Positions 23,058 through 33,678 of a stretch of 64,000 nt of DNA are shown here, piece after piece. Made by a program: the position numbers and the translations under genes. The stretch is from Paramacrobiotus metropolitanus. Lineage: Eukaryota; Tardigrada; Eutardigrada; Parachela; Macrobiotidae. The notes beneath the pieces are model-generated. The model was not told the DNA's origin. It did not search any database and saw nothing but the letters and a program-made list of their open reading frames with translations. The stretch's first letter is position 1, and each line of letters starts with the position of its first letter. The stretch spans positions 349,657 to 413,656 of the forward strand of contig NW_026570337.1 in NCBI RefSeq assembly GCF_019649055.1. Direction: 5' to 3'.

Positions 23058-23063
23058 TTTATA
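23058..23063 (-). promoter_or_regulatory. TATA box of the Ig-like gene
   Basis: TATAAA reads on the minus strand at 23,063-23,058, 108 bp upstream of the ATG at 22,950. That distance leaves room for a start site and a 5' UTR of about 80 bases. Confidence 0.45.
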
Positions 23064-24268
23064 CTCGCAACTATCTGCACTAGTTTGCACAGTGGGACGC
23101 ACGGATCCCCTCTATAACTCATTCGTTGCTAAGCAGCCGAGTCGTGCAGCCACAAAATAGTTGTCGTTGGTGATTAAATTAGCGATTAATTTTCCGTTCA
23201 GCTGCAAACAACTACACTAGGAAAAATGCACGTTGGCGTGCATTGGCAGATCGGAGCGCAGCAGCTTTTCGCTTGTGCGAATGATAATTAATTTTTAACG
23301 AACGTACTACCAGTAGCACTCCTAACAATTTACATCAATAATTTTGACTTAGCAACATGACCAACCAGCAGTATTTTCGTAATGACCTTTCGTAACAACC
23401 TTCCGTAACGGACACAGAGACATTTTTGCATTGGTGCTGAATTAAGAGGATCTTCGCTACGCTCCGATCGATAATATTGATTTGCATTCCGGGAGATGCA
23501 CTGTATCCTAACTCCGCAGCACTTGGAGAAACTTTATCGGTTAGGTGCACCGGTGTTATTCCGTAGTATACCCGTGCAGGCATTGAGTCAACTAACGTTC
23601 GAAGCTAGAAGCGATACACGTCGCTGTAGAGTGTAGATATGTAAAGCAATATTCATAATATCATTAATTTTAATTGTTGACGTATCAAAGAAATTTTTGA
23701 ATGAGAAACTTTATTTTTAAAATTTATGAAAGTTTTATAAATATTGCAGATTTCAGCAGCCGCAGGGAATATTTAAAGCGAGTTATTATTACCGAAAAGC
23801 TGAGTAAGGCATTTTTGGATTTTATGCAAAGAGCGCAGGGTGCCAAAAAGTCATCAATATCGTTTTTGCTTATTTACGTATTTTCTCGTACCATAAAGAA
23901 TGATTTACAGTATTATCAATTTAGTGAACAAATTTAGGAAACTAAAACCATATTATTATATAACATATTACTGCACAAGAGCAGAAAACCCCAAAGGGAC
24001 TTCAAGTCTGGTCAAACAATCGATTTAGAAAATCGCGCAATCCACAAGAAATATAAAAAGCTAAATAATGATTCGCACCTTCTGCTGCCTCACACACATG
24101 ACACAGCTGCTAACGCCACCAATACATGCACTCAATATACAGTGCTATACAGCAGTAGAAACTTTATTGTTATATACCGGAATTTGTGGCAACCGCAATC
24201 TGCGCACCTCCCCATCCATATTCGAAAAAGAAAGGCACCTCACAAAATTAGAGCACCGGATGCCGTTA
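23064..24268. other. A+T-rich spacer; no gene seen
   Basis: Short open frames here are A+T-driven (for example at 23,701-23,937, a 78-codon frame of low complexity) and have no domain or homologous pattern. Nothing else was recognised. Confidence 0.4.
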
Positions 24269-24887
24269 TTAAGGGATTTGGCCCGGTACATAATACCAAG
24301 TTCGGGTACATACCCGAGGACTTTCGCTGTCGCGCACTCCTAAACACTTTTTTGCATTGCTTTATGGCATTTTGTAGCCAAAGGATTTGCATACGTAGGC
24401 GTGAAATCCGTTTGCGCGCGCAACATCCGGTTCGGGAGTTATTAGCGAAATAAAATTCCAAAAGTTTAAACGCGCGGAGGTGTACCAAAAGTGTGATTAT
24501 GTACCGATGCTCTTCAAATTTTGCACGAAAACGCACATTACGATACAGATCATTTTGGTACCGAACCAGCTCTCCACCATTTTTTCAAATTTTTAATTAA
24601 TTTTAGAATTTTTGAAATTCGTTTTAAAATTTGAAAAAATGGTAGAAAGCTGGTTCGGTATAAACGATCTTCATGGTGTTTTTTCGTGCAAAATTTGAAG
24701 CATCGGATTCATAATGAGACTTTTGGTACACCTCCGCGCGTTTAAACTTTGGAATTTTATTTCATAATAACTCCCGAATGTTAAACGCAAACCTATTTCA
24801 CCTTGGCTAAAAAAAAGCATTGCAAAAAAATTTCGACAGAATATATATACCCGAACTTGGTACTATGTACCGGGCCAAATCCCTTAA
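24269..24887. mobile_element. 619-bp palindromic (fold-back) element with TTAA at both ends
   Basis: Both ends read TTAAGGGATTTGGCCCGG inwards, followed by GTACATA and TACCAAGTTCGGGTA. The arms stay complementary almost to the centre near 24,600: CGAACCAGCT with AGCTGGTTCG, GTGTACC with GGTACAC, and CCGCGCGTTTAAAC on the right with GTTTAAACGCGCGG on the left. The whole unit could therefore fold into one long hairpin. It has no coding capacity. The TTAA ends recall piggyBac, but the class is not certain. Confidence 0.65.
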
Positions 24888-25846
24888 ATGCCAAGCCAAA
24901 TAAACGGATAATTACATCCCGAATTGCGTTTTAAAACGTAAGATTTAATCACACAGCTGAAATAGTGATCGCAAAGCCAAAGTCGAAAAACAGAAATAAA
25001 AATGTACATGTGGTGGTCAATCCTGGCAAGTGGCAGGCGATTGTATACAGTACAATCTGTACGGCAATCTGTACCGGGATGCTGCATGGAAGCTGTGCTA
25101 AATGCATATTCCTGTACTTCTTCTCTATACTTCTATCCGGTAACTGCTGCGCTCAAATGTAGTGTTTCAAAAATAATGGTCCACTTTACTGTTCGAAAAG
25201 TAATAGCCCCCTCTGAAATTTAGGTTTGAAAAATTAAAGCATACACAAAATAAGCGCACCTGCTCCGCGGTATTCGAACTATGTATTTGTCGCCCAATGC
25301 GGCCAATTTGATAAATACGGTATTACTATGCATGACTAAATGTGTGCAAGTATTTATTTGCAGTTGTACTGTATTGTGCACTGCAATAGGCTAAACAGTC
25401 GGACAGCGTGCAGAGACAGAAAGGAAAAGAAAAAATTAATGGGAACCAGTTTATATGGATTAGGGACTCGTGCGGCCTTATCAACCACAAAATGTGGCGT
25501 AGTGCAGTGGCACTGATGCCAAGAGATTGGAACATAGCAACTGCAGTAGCAGAATGCCACTGTTGTTCTGTTGTCGATATTCAGTTGGTTGTCTGCGCCC
25601 TCAGTGGCGGTTCATAATAAATCTACAAATAATTTTGCCGCCACCTCAAGTGACAGGGAATAAACATAAACCGTCGAATTACTATGGTGGTGGGCTTTAT
25701 TGGTAAAATCGAAAGCGCATTACATAAACTAATATAAAAAGAAACACGCTAAACTATAAAAGAAAAATTTCCTTCAGCTCATCTACTCGTACAATGAGAA
25801 ATGGATGGATCAAAGCGATTCATGCTGACGGATAAGCAGATGGATA
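24888..25846. other. Spacer between palindromic element and astacin gene
   Basis: No gene, repeat or RNA was recognised. The last part should hold the promoter of the astacin gene. No clear TATA box is seen. Confidence 0.35.
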
Positions 25847-25933
25847 ATGTTGCCAGCAGAGAGTGCCTCATTGTTGTTGCTTTTGGCGGTGTGTATCGCG
25901 CCCGCAGCACTCTCACCGGCGCAAGATGACTAA
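25847..25933 (+). CDS. Candidate signal-peptide exon of the astacin gene
   Basis: From ATG 25,847 the frame reads MLPAESASLLLLLAVCIAPA and then ALSPAQDD before a stop, which is a good signal peptide. It lies on the right strand about 750 bp upstream of the first sure astacin exon. No donor is found before the stop, and the neighbouring frame stays open through ADQVDAAFW and beyond, so a one-base shift may be present here too. The link to the protease is inference. Confidence 0.35.
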   Translation: MLPAESASLLLLLAVCIAPAALSPAQDD

Positions 25934-26684
25934 CCGGTGGCCGACCGGCGATGCCGCAGATCAGGTGGATGCTGCTTTCTGGTCAAACAGAAATCCCCAC
26001 ACAGTATCCATACACAGAAGTACGAAGTACAATACACCAGGCAGAAACTGAAATTACCGTAAGTATATTTGCGTACGGGCTGTCCGTCGCGTTAACCGGC
26101 GATATCGTTGTGTGTAATCAGAGATGTAAATACTTACTTTTTATTTTTATCTTGTTAGCGACGCTAGGTAATCTGTGAAGCAACGTACGTACATAAAGAA
26201 TAATGAGAAAATCAATAGACAATCTGACTAACAAAGCGGAATATCCGTTCGACTCGTCGTGACACTCCTTCGACAAATGCTACCGCGAGCGCTACAATGT
26301 CAATATGAGCATCAAAAGTTGACTGTATGGCCGGCCGATAAAAGGGGAACTGCGCGCTGCTTTTGAAGCTGTTTCTGTTTCCAACAACCCTCTCTTTTTC
26401 TGCCGAGTATATGATTGTTGCGTACAATACAAGATGGAGTTAACATTTTCGATAATTTCATCGATCTTGGCGTTCCAGTCGTTCCAGTGCATCATAAGAG
26501 CAAAGCGCTTTCACGCAGGCAATGTTTCTATGTGAAGAAAATTGCTGATTGTTAATACGTGGTCAGGTTCCGCATAAAAAAATAGTACGTATACGTACGA
26601 GTATGTTGGATGCCGGTCTCCCGTATCCCACTGTCACAACTTGATATTATAATAAAACTGCTGATAATTTATTGTTCCGTACAG

Positions 26685-27790
26685 AGAACCCAGCCTTCTT
26701 ACACGGCGACATCCTAATGGACGACGCCATTTCGTTCGATACATTTGTGGACAGCACAGGGTTTCTGTCTGCAAGCGGGTACTGGCCTTCCCACCAGCCA
26801 ATCCCCTACGAAATACACGAATTTAGTAAGCTGAGAACCTGATATTTACGGTATTTTCGTATGCTCTTGCCGATTTTCTTTGACGAGTTCGGGAAGCACA
26901 TTTATACGGAAGTACTATGGGTGGTAGATAACTGTATCGTTATTTGTAGATCTCGAAGAAAGACAGAAAATAATGGACGCACTAAATGAAATTGAATGGC
27001 GTAGTAAAGAATGTATCGAGTTCAAGCCGCGGCAAACCGAAGAAACGTATATTGAAATCCGACGGTCTAATTACACAGTGTGCCAGGACACATCGGCCGC
27101 ATTCCCGGACGCGCTACGCGAGTAACAATGCACTGGCTGTGCCTAGAACCGCCTGGTATAATCCAACACGAAATCATGCACGCGTTGGGCTTTCTACATG
27201 AACACAGCCGGCCCGACCGCGATGCGTACGTACACGTAGATGCCAGTAAAATGTACCCGGGCATCCCCGAAATAAATCACAAAATATTTCCACAAATGGC
27301 CACGTTCGGACTTCCGTACGATCCAGAATCACTAATGCACTATGGTTTGGAAGTTTCGAGAATGCACGACCAACCAGCCATCGTGTCGAGGATGCATCCA
27401 CCGCCACGAAGAATGGGGCAGCGGTATGGCCTGAGTCCACTAGATATCGCTAAGCTGAGGAGAGCGTACAAATGCTCACCGGAGGAAGCTGACCTGACAA
27501 CGCCAGACTCGGAAAGGGATTATTCGGGTTTGGCCATCCATGTCACATTTCTAAACGCCAGCGAACTGCAGGAACAGAAGGAACAACGGGAGAAAGAACG
27601 GATGCGGGCAAGATACGGCAATATACTTGCTGACTATTTCGGGTTCGCGTTACCAAAGGGCGAGCCTGAGATGGACGAACAGTGGCAGCAGTTCTATCAA
27701 CAACTGTACTACAGCTTCGGCGCCACCGGCACACTCCGTTCTTCAGTTTTTCTAACAACGCTCTTATTACTCCTTACACCACTAAGCTAA
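26685..27790 (+). pseudogene. Astacin-family zinc metalloprotease with one frameshift and a GPI-type tail
   Basis: Exon 26685-26825 opens NPAFLHGDILMDDA and ends near YWPSHQPIPYEIHEF, matching the end of an astacin propeptide and the first catalytic strand. It joins in phase to an exon starting 26950 (EERQKIMDALNEIEW, CIEFKPR, EETYIEI). At 27,081-27,090 the frame slips by one base. Homology then goes on as GHIGRIPGR to the zinc site HEIMHALGFLHEHSRPDRD and the Met-turn SLMHYG. The catalytic site is complete: three His, Glu and the distal Met. Instead of CUB or ShK domains, the C-terminus is charged (EQKEQREKERMRARYG) and ends in a hydrophobic run FLTTLLLLLTPLS, as in GPI-anchored proteins. 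AATAAA lies at 27,868-27,873. Either a recent pseudogene or a base error in the assembly would explain the shift. Confidence 0.7.
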
Positions 27791-27873
27791 TCGTGGTCGG
27801 TGGCGACAACCGGTGGTTACATCAACTTACATGTTTGATGTACTGTATATACTATTGAAGTACTATCAATAAA

Positions 27874-28985
27874 AATTACACCCTTTAATTTTTTTGCGGA
27901 TGACCACCATGCTCGCAGTCAGCTGCAGCCGAGAATTAAAGTAAATTGCTCATAGGACAAAAATACGTTTACAGATGGCCGTCCGATTATAAATAACATT
28001 TCTTTTACCGACAAAGTGTTTAAACGACGAAATAAACGCTGTAGCGAAACGGTTGGTAAAATGCAATCGACCGACCGATGGGAAAATTTTGCACGTTTTG
28101 CTTACCGCCTACGTACACGTTCATCATTGTAAACCGAGATGCAGCTGACCGACGCTTTGTACAAACATCGACTACTCATCGGTCTTCATTTAGGTTTAGG
28201 TTTAATTTTTAATGCTTACATTGCTCAGATTCAGACATTCGGGTATCTTCCAACGCCTATGTAGGTTTTTTGTGCATTATGCGCAGTAGAAACGACTGGT
28301 AACGTGTGTCATCACGATCCGGAGCTTATCTACGCTCTGAATGGTCAAAACAACTATACCGCACGTATTCGAGATAACGCGCTGCAGAGCTCCGTTTTTT
28401 AACATACCCGTTCTTATCTCTATGAATCATAACTTATGCACCATGGTGCGCTGCACTGGCCGTATACCAGCCAACAGAGAAAGATGTCTGACTCTTCGTA
28501 TTACCGGTATTGATCCGGCTCTGTTTCTCGCTAGTGGTGTGCCGAGTGGGCGCGGCGGATGTTCAAGTAGCCATCTGTTGATTTTATTGAAAAAATACTG
28601 TATTGTCCGCGTAATTCCCTTGTTACCTACAGTATGTATATTGTATGACTAATAAGCCAGGCATCGTGTCTAAGGCATCTCCTGCGACCTCCGAGGATCT
28701 TTGGCACAATGGCCGGATAGAACAGAGACATGGCTCGGAACCGTTGGTTGTGGCCAAAGTTATATATGCTACTGACAGCTGCACCACGAAAAAGGTTCAA
28801 GATTTTGTGCACACTGCACACATTTGCCGCTACCGCTAGCTATTACCATAGTTCCATACCGAGTCTGGCTTAGAAGTGATAAATCTCAGTAATAAAATGT
28901 AATATTTCTGCAAGTGAGAACTGCAAATGTGTTCTGTACTCTACTGTCCATCAGTCTGCATGAGCTTTTGTCCTCGGAAAACAGT
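27874..28985. other. Spacer; no gene seen
   Basis: This is the downstream flank of the astacin gene. The short open frames (up to 103 codons) show no domain. Nothing else was recognised. Confidence 0.35.
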
Positions 28986-29350
28986 AGTGAATATTAAACT
29001 CATCATAATTATTTTGCTTATAATTTTGATTAAGCTTATCATAATTGGAAATTGATCAATTTTAATTATGATCAGCATAATCAAAATTCAACAATTTTAA
29101 TTAAACTGGAGCATAATTAAAATTGTCCAATTTTAATTTTGCCTATCATAATTAAAATTCAGTTTTCTTTTGATCAGGCTATTTATATTGTTCATAATTT
29201 GACTCAGAATTAAGCTTAAGTATAATTAAAATTGACGAATTTTAATTATGCTTAAGCTTAATTAAAAATGCGCAATTTTAATTATGCTCAGCATAATCAA
29301 AATTGCCATAATTTTAATTGAATTAATCATAATGTTTAATTCCCAGCAAA
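28986..29350. repeat. A+T-rich block of short inverted repeats
   Basis: About ten copies of AATTTTAATTATG or its reverse complement CATAATTAAAATT, plus GATTAAGCTTATCATAATT-type variants, are packed in about 360 bp. They form many overlapping hairpins. No coding potential exists. The block ends about 225 bp before the LTR element begins. Confidence 0.55.
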
Positions 29351-29574
29351 ATTAAGAGTTTAATCATCACTAGAAAACAGACACAGAATAAAGTTCAAAA
29401 GCTTGTTGAATGAATGAGTGTTGCGGGCGGCTGGCTTCTTGCTTAGTCAGCCGAAACGGATGATTAGCCAAGGTCGTGTATTACCACTGGTATCTCCTTC
29501 CCATGATTTCCTGAATGTATCCCAGCCAGCAGGAAGTAGCACCGTCGCTTTCAAGTTCAAACCAACATCGGCAT

Positions 29575-30001
29575 TGAGAGAGACTTCGTGGAGGTGGTCA
29601 GGCTATAGACGTCTCGTACCGCCTTGCGGAGGATCGCCCAGAGATACGTATTTTGTATGTATTTGCCAGTGTATGCAGCCACATTGCAGGTATATTCAGC
29701 AGTGGATGTACGAGTGCCTACCGAGTGCACACGTACATCCGGTTCAGAGCCAGCGTATCAGCGTATCGGTGATATGCAGATGATCAACGGATCATTTTTG
29801 CACAGCTCGCAGTGTGTTTTATGTCAGCTTGTCAGCCACATCCCTGTGTCATAGTATGCGCTATGTTATAGTGATTTTTGGTGATTTTTATGGTGTTGGG
29901 AAGAGTAAAAGAGGATTTTACGTCTTCCTGTTGTGTTCTCGTCCTGTATTTCCGATAGATATAGCAGCGGGCACCTCACGTAGAACAAGGCCCGTATTGC
30001 A
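29575..30001 (+). repeat. 5' LTR of element 1
   Basis: 427 bp, beginning TGAGAGAGAC and ending CCCGTATTGCA. It is identical to the 3' LTR except for one base. It carries many CAG words, as does the rest of the element. No AATAAA is seen inside, so polyadenylation must use another signal. Confidence 0.9.
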
Positions 30002-30019
30002 TGGTAGCAGATTCGTGTC
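30002..30019 (+). other. Primer-binding site of element 1
   Basis: TGGTAGCAGATTCG starts immediately after the 5' LTR. The first ten bases match the complement of the 3' end of animal initiator tRNA-Met as I recall it (…TCTGCTACCA). Element 2 has the same ten bases at the same place, which supports the call. Confidence 0.6.
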
Positions 30020-31128
30020 GGTTCTCGAAGATCGGTCTGTGGATTTCCACCCCCTCGGAGATCTGCGGATAGTCCTTCCAACCGGACACCTTCATCATCA
30101 TCCCAGTGAAGCCAGCATTCTGGTGCGCGAAAACGGTGCTAAAACCACCTACCAGAACTCAATCAGCAAGCCCAGCAGCAAGACAGCGAAGTAAGCCCTG
30201 CTTAACAGGCTAATTTTCACGCATTTTTCTTTTCATTTTTCTTTCCTCACTAACCTAATTATCAGTACATCAGGCGACACCTGTGTACTTTCTGGTAAAT
30301 TTAAATTTCACGCATCAAGCCAGCATTCATCAGAGAACTCGTAGCCAGAAAAACTCTTAAATCTAGTTTGTATAGCCAGTGTACAGTGACTTCACAGTGT
30401 TACACCACTTGTTGCTTTTTACATTCTCAGTGATATTGCCAGTGAATTATCCTTTTATCGTAGCCAGAATTTCTTGCAGCATTTCTAGCAGAATACCAGG
30501 GAAATTGTCAGTGAAAATCAGCGGTTGTATTATTAAAACTTCAGTGATTTATTTGGTGTATTTCCTTCACGAAATACACTGAGTAGTTGCCAGTTTTTAT
30601 TAGTAGTATCGTGCGCAGATTCTCGAATCTTATAGCCAGAATTGCCAATACATTTTGATCAGAAAATTCAGTTCTTTTTGGCCAGCGCAAAATCAGCGGA
30701 ATTCTTGAAAGGTTACTGTCTTTCGTGAATTTCCGTGTTTTTGCACGCAGTTCATCGTATTCATAGGCATATCCGCAATCAGCGTTGAAAGATTTTCATC
30801 GCTGATAACCAGCCAGCAAGCCAGCTTTTGTTCTCGGCTCGCTCGAGTACAATAGCCGCTTGACGCACGTAGCTTACAGACACAGGCCAGAGAGGAAACT
30901 TTCAAATTCACTTTTGAAAACAACCTCTTGCATAATCGTCTGCCTATTTCCAGGCAAGCGATTTCCGCACATCAGAAATCAGTGACCGATATTTTTATCC
31001 GTAGAAGCCGGTTGCGATTTGGAAATTAATTTCCAAATTTGCAACAATTCAGTCATAAAATAAATCAGCGAAATATTCGCCTGTTTAATCCAGATTATTA
31101 CAGTATTGTATCTGTAACGCCAGAAAAA
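30020..31128 (+). other. Untranslated leader of element 1
   Basis: About 1.1 kb with no long frame, very rich in GCCAGTG, TCAGTGA and CAGAAT words. A donor-like CTG|GTAAAT lies near 30,292. It could serve the subgenomic mRNAs suggested by AG acceptors just before the downstream start codons. This is inference. Confidence 0.45.
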
Positions 31129-33581
31129 ATGAGTTTCTTTTTTCGTAAATCGGTAACCCCAGCAAAGGCAGTGCAGACAGAACCGGAAGAAACAGATAAT
31201 GAACCGCAGTCCCATGAATCAGGAATACCGGCACAGGAGCGCGTTTCGAGGTCAAAGGCGCAGAAGTTGAAGGCAGTTGGGCATGATGTCCCGTATCACA
31301 CTCTTGAGAGTGTAAATCAGCAGCAAGCATTCGCCAGAAGTTCGAAAATGACACGTTCTCCTACGCGTAAATCAACAGGGAACGTCCAGCCGCCAGTAAA
31401 TTCAGATTTGGATGAGGCCGACTCCATTATCGGAGGTCAGCATCGAGATCAGGAAATCAGTGATGAAGAACATGAAAAGCCAGAGAACGAACAGAGTCGT
31501 ATTCAGGATGATAATCAGCAACCATCCTCGACCGATCCAGCGGCATTTCATACGCCGCAGGAAGCCGTGGATTTAAATCAGGAAATTGCTCGGTTGAGAG
31601 CAATGTGGGCAGAAGCGAAGATGGATGCTTTCCAAGATCGGGGAAAATTAAACTCAGCTGAAGCCAAGCTCGCAGAGTTGGAAAAACTTGTAGACCGCCA
31701 GGAAAACGTGATTAATTTTCAGAAGCGGCATATAAAAGCCAGAGATAAGCAGTTAAATGATAATTTAGCCAGAGACGATAAAACGGGCATGAATGTACAC
31801 CAGGCACTGGAAGAAGTCCAGAGAGCGCATGCAGAAGCCCAGGAAGCATATGAAGATAGGCAGAGAATACAGCAGGAAGCTCATCAGCGTATCCAGGAAG
31901 AGATTCAGAAGTCTCAAATCCTCCAGGATGAGTTGAACCATTTCCGAGGCAGATATAATCATTATAAGGGACTTTGTGGGGAGTATGAGGCTTGTCTGAT
32001 CGACGAACCGCTCCCTGGTCAACCAGCCCCTCCCCCACCAGCCACCCGTATTCAGAAAAAGCGCGTAGAATCGACAGTAAGGCCTGAGAATCGTCGTGAA
32101 AGGGAACCGGATATAGTTGAGATCCCTAGGGATACAACTACTCACCGGCGCCCAACGCGACGGCCCAGGCAGATACATACTGAAATCATCACAATTAGTG
32201 ATGAACAGCCAGAGAATATTCCCGGCATTTCACAGCCGCATCCTTCTGTGGCACCACCACAAATGGATCTTGGCAGTATTATCAGTAAAGCACTGGAAGC
32301 ACAGTCTAACAGTTTCGCTAAGTTATTACCGCAGGCAGTAGGCAGTAAGGGCAGTAAGAAAAGTAAAAACTGTTATGTGCCAAAGTATAAAGGTGCAAAG
32401 GACATGGTTGAGGGTTTCCTCACCATGTTCGAGCTTGCACAAAAAGCAGGAGGCTGGGATGAAGAAGAAACGTTAAACCGGTTTGCCGGTGCACTTCAGG
32501 AAGAGGCAGCGACATGGTTTAGTGGTATTATGGCATCTTCAACGCCGATTACTACTTACGCAGAAGCCAGAAAACGTTTGTTAGAGCGCTTCGGGATCCG
32601 GATAAAACCTTTCATTCCATGCAGCAACTGATGACACGAAAGTTTAACCCAGCCAGTGAGACATTCGAGCAGTATTTTCAATCAATGTTATCCTTGGCAG
32701 ATCGTAGTGGTTATACACAGCCAGAATATCTTGTGTCGTGTTTGTTGAGAGGAGTGGAAACAGTCCCTCAACTGCACAAACATATTGCCTTAATGATGCC
32801 AAAGACACCGATGGAATTCCTTCAGAGAGCCAGATACCTAAAATCAGTGCGATTAAATTCAGTAGACGTTGATTTGGTGAAAAGAACGGTAGCAAAAGTG
32901 GCACATGTCCAGGCAGAAGCACCTGAATCAAGACCAGAGAATTATCGCAGCCGCAACGCTGGTGGCCAGCAAGCCTCCGGCAGCGCAGCGGATCGCCCAA
33001 CCAGAGATCGATCACAGCAGCGTAATCCAGAAGCCAGTGATAAACCTAGAGAAGGAATCGATTACTGTAAGTGGTGTTGTATCGAAGGACATACTTCAGA
33101 TATATGCACACAGGCAGGGAAGTCAAAGGAAGATAACCCAGTGTACCAGAAGTATCATTGGCCAGACGGTACTCGCAGGTCACATAAAGAATGGCAGTGT
33201 AATAAAAACCGTCGTGAGGCCAGGAAGCGTAGCCAGAGTCCAGAAAATCGTGGTAGCAGGCAAAGCGGTAATGATCAGGGAAATCAGTGGAATACTGTAG
33301 GCGGATATCGCCGTAGTGGCAGTGGTCGGCAGAACGGCCGGCCACCGACGCCACCTTACCCAGCGCAGTCAAATCGATATAGCGAACTATCAGACTCCGA
33401 TGACGAATCTGAACACCAGAAATCGGGAGACAGTGCAGACAATCGTCGTAAATTCCTTCGAGCCAGGACGCGTCACGATAAGGAAATGGTTTCCCGCAGT
33501 AACGATTCAGACACCGAATCGGTAGTCAGTGGTGCAGGAAACGTCAGCGACAGTGAGCCAGAGGATGATTTAAAAGAGTAA
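31129..33581 (+). CDS. gag: gag of element 1 (coiled coil, capsid region, zinc knuckle; one frameshift)
   Basis: The first ATG is 31,129 (MSFFFRKSV). The N-terminal 160 or so residues are polar and charged. Then comes a long coiled coil (LNQEIARLRAMWAEAK, AKLAELEKLVDRQENV, ALEEVQRAHAEAQEAYEDRQ). A Pro-rich stretch follows, then the capsid-like part (KYKGAKDMVEGFL, AATWFSGIM, EARKRLLERFG). At about 32,605 the reading passes to the -1 frame and continues FNPASETFEQYFQSML and FLQRARYL. The C-terminal part holds a perfect zinc knuckle at 33,066-33,107 (CKWCCIEGHTSDIC, spacing 2-4-4) and an acidic Ser-rich tail. The internal frame change falls in the middle of the capsid domain, so it is more likely damage or an assembly error than programmed. 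Confidence 0.8.
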
Positions 33582-33608
33582 GGGCAGCAGGTACCGGCGT
33601 TGCTGTCC
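33569..33608 (+). promoter_or_regulatory. -1 ribosomal frameshift signal at the gag stop
   Basis: In the gag frame the last codons are GAT TTA AAA GAG TAA. The seven bases T TTA AAA (33569-33575) match the X XXY YYZ slippery rule. A six-base spacer follows, then an eight-pair stem: GGGCAGCA (33582-33589) with TGCTGTCC (33601-33608), one G-U pair, and an 11-base loop. Heptamer, spacer and stem are all within classic limits. The -1 frame is then open for about 45 codons (AAGTGVAVPRPKKPP); one more single-base shift is needed to enter the pol frame seen here. Confidence 0.6.
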
Positions 33609-33678
33609 CGCGTCCAAAGAAACCGCCGGATAAGCCAGTGAAAATTAAACCAGTAAAGCTAAAGCATCCACAAAACCA

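Noticed and set aside
23701-23937. 78-codon plus-strand ORF
   Set aside because: A+T-rich, no homology pattern, no promoter or splice context.
32590-32640. A programmed frameshift inside gag of element 1
   Set aside because: It falls in the middle of the capsid domain, with no slippery heptamer (GGGATCC). A deletion or base error is simpler. The real signal is at the gag end.
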